From assembly GCF_021735925.1 (NCBI RefSeq), contig NZ_WMEA01000001.1, forward strand, positions 533,501-597,500: a DNA stretch of 64,000 bases. Direction: 5' to 3'. Source of the stretch: Loktanella sp. M215. Lineage in GTDB: Bacteria; Pseudomonadota; Alphaproteobacteria; Rhodobacterales; Rhodobacteraceae. How positions within the stretch are numbered: the first letter of the stretch is position 1; every line of letters begins with the position of its first letter. The notes under the pieces are model-generated. The model saw only the letters and a list, made by a program, of their open reading frames with translations, was not told where the DNA came from and ran no database searches. Below are positions 61,223 through 64,000 of this stretch, piece by piece. Position numbers and translations under genes: made by a program.

Positions 61223-61974
61223 CCGCAACGAAAGAGGCCTTCGAGGCCCGCCTGCGCCAGATCGGCGCCGAGCGTTACCACGACAAGCACCCTTTTCATC
61301 ACCTGCTGCATTCCGGCGGCTGCACCCCGGATCAGGTCCGCGCCTGGGTCATCAACCGCTTCTACTATCAGGCCAGCATCCCGATGAAGGACGCGGCCTT
61401 CATGTCGCGCGTCACCGACCCCGCCCTGCGCCGCGCGTGGCGCTCGCGCATCGAGGATCACGACGGCACCGACCAGAACGAAGGCGGCATCATGCGCTGG
61501 CTGCGGCTGGCGGATGCGGTGGGCCTCGACCGCGATTATGTCGCCAGCACCGACGGTGTCATGGCCTCAACGAAATTCGCCGTCGACGCCTACGTCCGCT
61601 TCGTGCGCGACAAGACCTTGCTGGAGGCGGTGGCTGCTTCCCTCACCGAACTCTTTGCGCCCAAAATCCACGCCGCCCGCATCGAAGGCCTGCTGCAGCA
61701 CTACGATTTTGCCGACGACAGCAGTCTATCCTACTTCAAGAACCGTCTGTCGGAGGCGCCCAAGGACGTGGCCTTCGGCCTCGCTTGGGTGCTGGATCAT
61801 GCCGACACGCAGGAAAAGCAGGACGCCGCCGCCGCCGCACTGACCTTCAAGACCGACGTGCTCTGGTCGCAGCTCGACGCCCTGCACGCGGCCTACGTCA
61901 CCCCGGGTGCGATCCCGCCCGGCGCATGGCAACCCGGCACGCATCTGATCCCGGCCCGCGCCAAGGCCTCCTGA
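61219..61974 (+). CDS. pqqC: PqqC, pyrroloquinoline-quinone synthase
   Basis: PqqC carries out the final ring closure and eight-electron oxidation. The 251-residue helical protein has YHDKHPFHHLLHSGGCTPDQ, WVINRFYYQASIPMKDAAF and RIEDHDGTDQNEGGI, all conserved. Start is ATG 61219 inside the pqqB stop. It ends one base before pqqD (TGATG). Confidence 0.96.
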   Translation: MTATKEAFEARLRQIGAERYHDKHPFHHLLHSGGCTPDQVRAWVINRFYYQASIPMKDAAFMSRVTDPALRRAWRSRIEDHDGTDQNEGGIMRWLRLADAVGLDRDYVASTDGVMASTKFAVDAYVRFVRDKTLLEAVAASLTELFAPKIHAARIEGLLQHYDFADDSSLSYFKNRLSEAPKDVAFGLAWVLDHADTQEKQDAAAAALTFKTDVLWSQLDALHAAYVTPGAIPPGAWQPGTHLIPARAKAS

Positions 61975-62246
61975 TGGAGGATTTTATCCCCGTCATCCCG
62001 CGCGGCGTCCGCCTGCATTTCGACCGGGTCCGCGACCTCTGGGTGCTGCTCGCCCCGGAACGCACGATCAACCTCGACCCCGTCGGCCTCGCTATCCTGA
62101 ACGAGGTCGACGGCCAGAGGTCGGTATCGCAGATCGCGGACACGCTTGCCGCCCGCTACGCGGCCCCCGTCGACCAGATCACCACCGACATGCGCGAATT
62201 CCTGTCCGGCCTGATGGACCGCCGCATCATGGAGGCCCGCCCGTGA
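61974..62246 (+). CDS. pqqD: PqqD, peptide chaperone
   Basis: PqqD binds PqqA and delivers it to PqqE. The 90-residue protein has VRLHFDRVRDLWVLLAPERT and the helix LDPVGLAILNEVDGQRSVSQ, the RRE fold that binds leader peptides. It overlaps pqqC by 1 base and pqqE by 4 bases, so it is made with both. Confidence 0.95.
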   Translation: MEDFIPVIPRGVRLHFDRVRDLWVLLAPERTINLDPVGLAILNEVDGQRSVSQIADTLAARYAAPVDQITTDMREFLSGLMDRRIMEARP

Positions 62247-63364
62247 ACACCCACGCCACCCCCACCGCCGCGACGACGGTGCGTCCCAAGCCGCCCATCG
62301 CGATGCTGGCGGAACTGACCCACCGCTGCCCGCTGTCCTGCCCCTACTGCTCCAACCCGCTGGAGCTGACGAAAAGGGACGCCGAACTGCCGACCGAGGT
62401 CTGGATCGACGTCTTCAAACAGGCCGCCGACCTTGGCGTGCTGCAACTGCACCTGTCAGGCGGCGAACCTGCCTCGCGCCGCGATCTGGTGGACCTCGTC
62501 CGCGCGGCCCGGGACGCGGGGCTTTATACCAACCTCATCACCTCGGCCATCGGCCTGACCGAACGACGGCTGAAGGAGTTGGACGAGGCGGGCCTGGACC
62601 ACGTGCAGCTGTCGCTGCAAGGCACCGACGCCGACATGGCCGACCGCATCGGCGGCTACCGCGGCGGCTTTGCCCGCAAGATGCAGGCTGCCCAGTGGAT
62701 CGTCGATGCGGGCTTTCCGCTGACGCTGAACGCCGTCGTGCACCGCCAGAACCTGCATCAGCTGCCCCGCGCCATTGAAATGGCAGTTGAGATGAAGGCC
62801 CGCCGCATCGAGGTCGCCATCGTGCAATTCCACGGCTGGGCGATGGAAAACCGCGCCGCGATGATGCCGACCCGCGAACAGGCGGCCGAGGCCGGCCGGA
62901 TCGTGGCCGAGGCCCGCGTGCGGCTGAAGGGCCAGCTGGTCCTCGACTACGTCCCCGCCGACTACCACAGCGACTACCCCAAGCGCTGCATGGGCGGCTG
63001 GGGCACGACTGGGCTGAATGTCACGCCGGACGGCAAGGTCCTGCCCTGCCACGCTGCCGAAACCATCCCGCACCTGACCTTCGACAACGTCCGTGACCGG
63101 CCCCTGTCCGAGATCTGGTATCAGGGCGCCGCCTTTCAGGCCTACCGCGGCGAAGACTGGATGCAGGAACCCTGCCGCTCCTGCGACCGCCGCAAGATCG
63201 ACTTTGGCGGCTGCCGGTGTCAGGCGATGGCGATCGCCGGCGATCCAGCGGCGACGGACCCCGTCTGCATCAAGTCTCCTCTGCATGACCGGATGGTCGC
63301 ACTGGCCGAGGATTTCGCCACGGACGACAGCGCAACGCTCACCCACCGCGCCAGCCCATCATAG
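62243..63364 (+). CDS. pqqE: PqqE, radical SAM carbon-carbon bond-forming enzyme
   Basis: PqqE joins Glu and Tyr of PqqA. The 373-residue protein has the radical-SAM motif CPLSCPYCSNP, followed by LELTKRDAELPTEVW, and a SPASM-like C-terminus with CMGGWG, VLPCHAAETI, CRSCDRRKIDFGGCRC for auxiliary clusters. Typical length. It is the last gene of the operon. No pqqF follows. Confidence 0.96.
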   Translation: MNTHATPTAATTVRPKPPIAMLAELTHRCPLSCPYCSNPLELTKRDAELPTEVWIDVFKQAADLGVLQLHLSGGEPASRRDLVDLVRAARDAGLYTNLITSAIGLTERRLKELDEAGLDHVQLSLQGTDADMADRIGGYRGGFARKMQAAQWIVDAGFPLTLNAVVHRQNLHQLPRAIEMAVEMKARRIEVAIVQFHGWAMENRAAMMPTREQAAEAGRIVAEARVRLKGQLVLDYVPADYHSDYPKRCMGGWGTTGLNVTPDGKVLPCHAAETIPHLTFDNVRDRPLSEIWYQGAAFQAYRGEDWMQEPCRSCDRRKIDFGGCRCQAMAIAGDPAATDPVCIKSPLHDRMVALAEDFATDDSATLTHRASPS

Positions 63365-63782
63365 GCTCTGCTACGGCGCGCGTGGGGTGTTGTTCACTGT
63401 TACGCGAACGGCGGTGGTCTAATCTCGGCCGCGCATTTCTGCGTAACATGAGATCATCAGCGAGCTGCTGCCATTCAGCGCCTCTTGAGCGAGCACCACA
63501 GTCCTCGTTTCGAAGAACGGAAATCCATCTCAGCTGACGGGCCAGCGTGATCACGTTGAAAACGAGATCAGGACATAAAACCCGACGTGAAAGCAAAGCC
63601 GCGCGCGTTGATTGGCTGGATCGCCTGCCCCGACTTAGCCGAGAAGAGGACTGCACGCAGGGAACGGACGGCATCCCGATACAATGCAGCCCTAATGCCT
63701 CGGCATTATCATATCAGGATGCGGCCAAAACGGAATGGGGCGCCGAAAACCGCAGCAATGGCGCGATTGCGGGCTCCCCTCG
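63365..63782. other. Intergenic region
   Basis: No convincing gene, RNA or repeat was seen in these 418 bases. Confidence 0.5.
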
Positions 63783-64000
63783 TCAGATTGATCTGGCGTA
63801 TTTTGACAATGCGCCACCTGTGCCACTTTGCCTGTGGGTCAAACCGACCCCAGCATCGCGCAGATTGAACCGTTCCAGACTGACGACCAGCGACACGGCA
63901 TCCTGCGTCAATGTTTCGCTCGCGGCTGTCGTCTCTTCCAGCCGGGCCGCATTCTGTTGGGTCGACTGGTCCAGTTGTGTCACAGCGCCATTGATTTCAG
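63783..64000 (-). CDS. Methyl-accepting chemotaxis protein, C-terminal end only
   Basis: The minus-strand frame is open to the right edge and carries the end of an MCP signalling domain: INGAVTQLDQSTQQNAARLE, then ETTAASETLTQDAVSLVVSL, followed by a family-typical tail that ends RDAGVGLTHRQSGTGG. The sensor and membrane parts are outside the window, so ligand and location cannot be judged. The stop is at 63783. Confidence 0.85.
   Translation of the reverse strand, partial: EINGAVTQLDQSTQQNAARLEETTAASETLTQDAVSLVVSLERFNLRDAGVGLTHRQSGTGGALSKYARSI

Overview
The window looks like chromosomal DNA of a marine alphaproteobacterium of the Rhodobacterales (Roseobacter group). The evidence is high G+C, a NepR/EcfG/PhyR general stress response locus, genes packed by 4-base ATGA overlaps, and a lanthanide-type methanol oxidation locus (xoxF, xoxG, xoxJ) next to glutathione-linked formaldehyde oxidation and a pqqABCDE operon. 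Functional names come from reading motifs and family resemblance; no database search was run.

Bases 1-14,750 are ordinary chromosome. They hold a partial DUF2254 membrane protein, a Tudor-like HVA1 protein with topoisomerase IB, a Crp/Fnr regulator, the stress locus phyR / nepR-ecfG-histidine kinase, mscL, a glutathione transferase, pheT, a YgiB/YgiC-like pair, mtaB, dapF and tRNA-Lys(TTT). Sequences matching the EcfG promoter consensus lie upstream of the HVA1-topoisomerase pair, of phyR, of nepR and of a tiny membrane protein, so the window shows part of the stress regulon and not only its regulators.

Bases 14,702-35,731 are a genomic island of about 21 kb inserted in the 3' half of tRNA-Lys and bounded by a perfect 48-bp direct repeat. 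Its tyrosine integrase is split by a 1,487-bp insertion sequence whose transposase is itself frameshifted, so the island looks stranded. Its left third is visibly A+T-richer. That part carries a DUF3768 protein, an excisionase-like HTH protein, a candidate HUH-type replication protein followed by a 16-bp perfect palindrome, an IS256 remnant, and a small locus of three genes: a 61-aa protein, a membrane protein and a CHAT/caspase-like protease. The centre is a MORC-type restriction-modification system: vsr and a cytosine-5 methyltransferase in one direction or the other, then AIPR, DUF4420 nuclease-like, Z1 ATPase and a GHKL/MORC ATPase on the opposite strand, with an ankyrin protein beside it.

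Bases 35,937-63,364 are a methylotrophy region. A moxR-like seven-gene operon (AAA ATPase, DUF58, two vWA proteins and membrane/TPR partners) resembles the mxaRSACKLD maturation genes. It is followed on the other strand by two secreted proteins and a FIST / hybrid kinase / LuxR regulator module. A six-gene ABC transporter operon of the type associated with PQQ-dependent alcohol dehydrogenases comes next, then mxaD with a beta-propeller protein. The catalytic xoxF-xoxG-xoxJ set, adhC and gfa follow. Last are an S9 oligopeptidase and pqqABCDE, which make the PQQ cofactor. Together these cover methanol to formaldehyde in the periplasm, glutathione-dependent formaldehyde oxidation in the cytoplasm, cofactor synthesis, enzyme maturation and regulation. 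No mxaF/mxaI (calcium enzyme) is present in the window. The right edge holds the C-terminus of a chemotaxis receptor.
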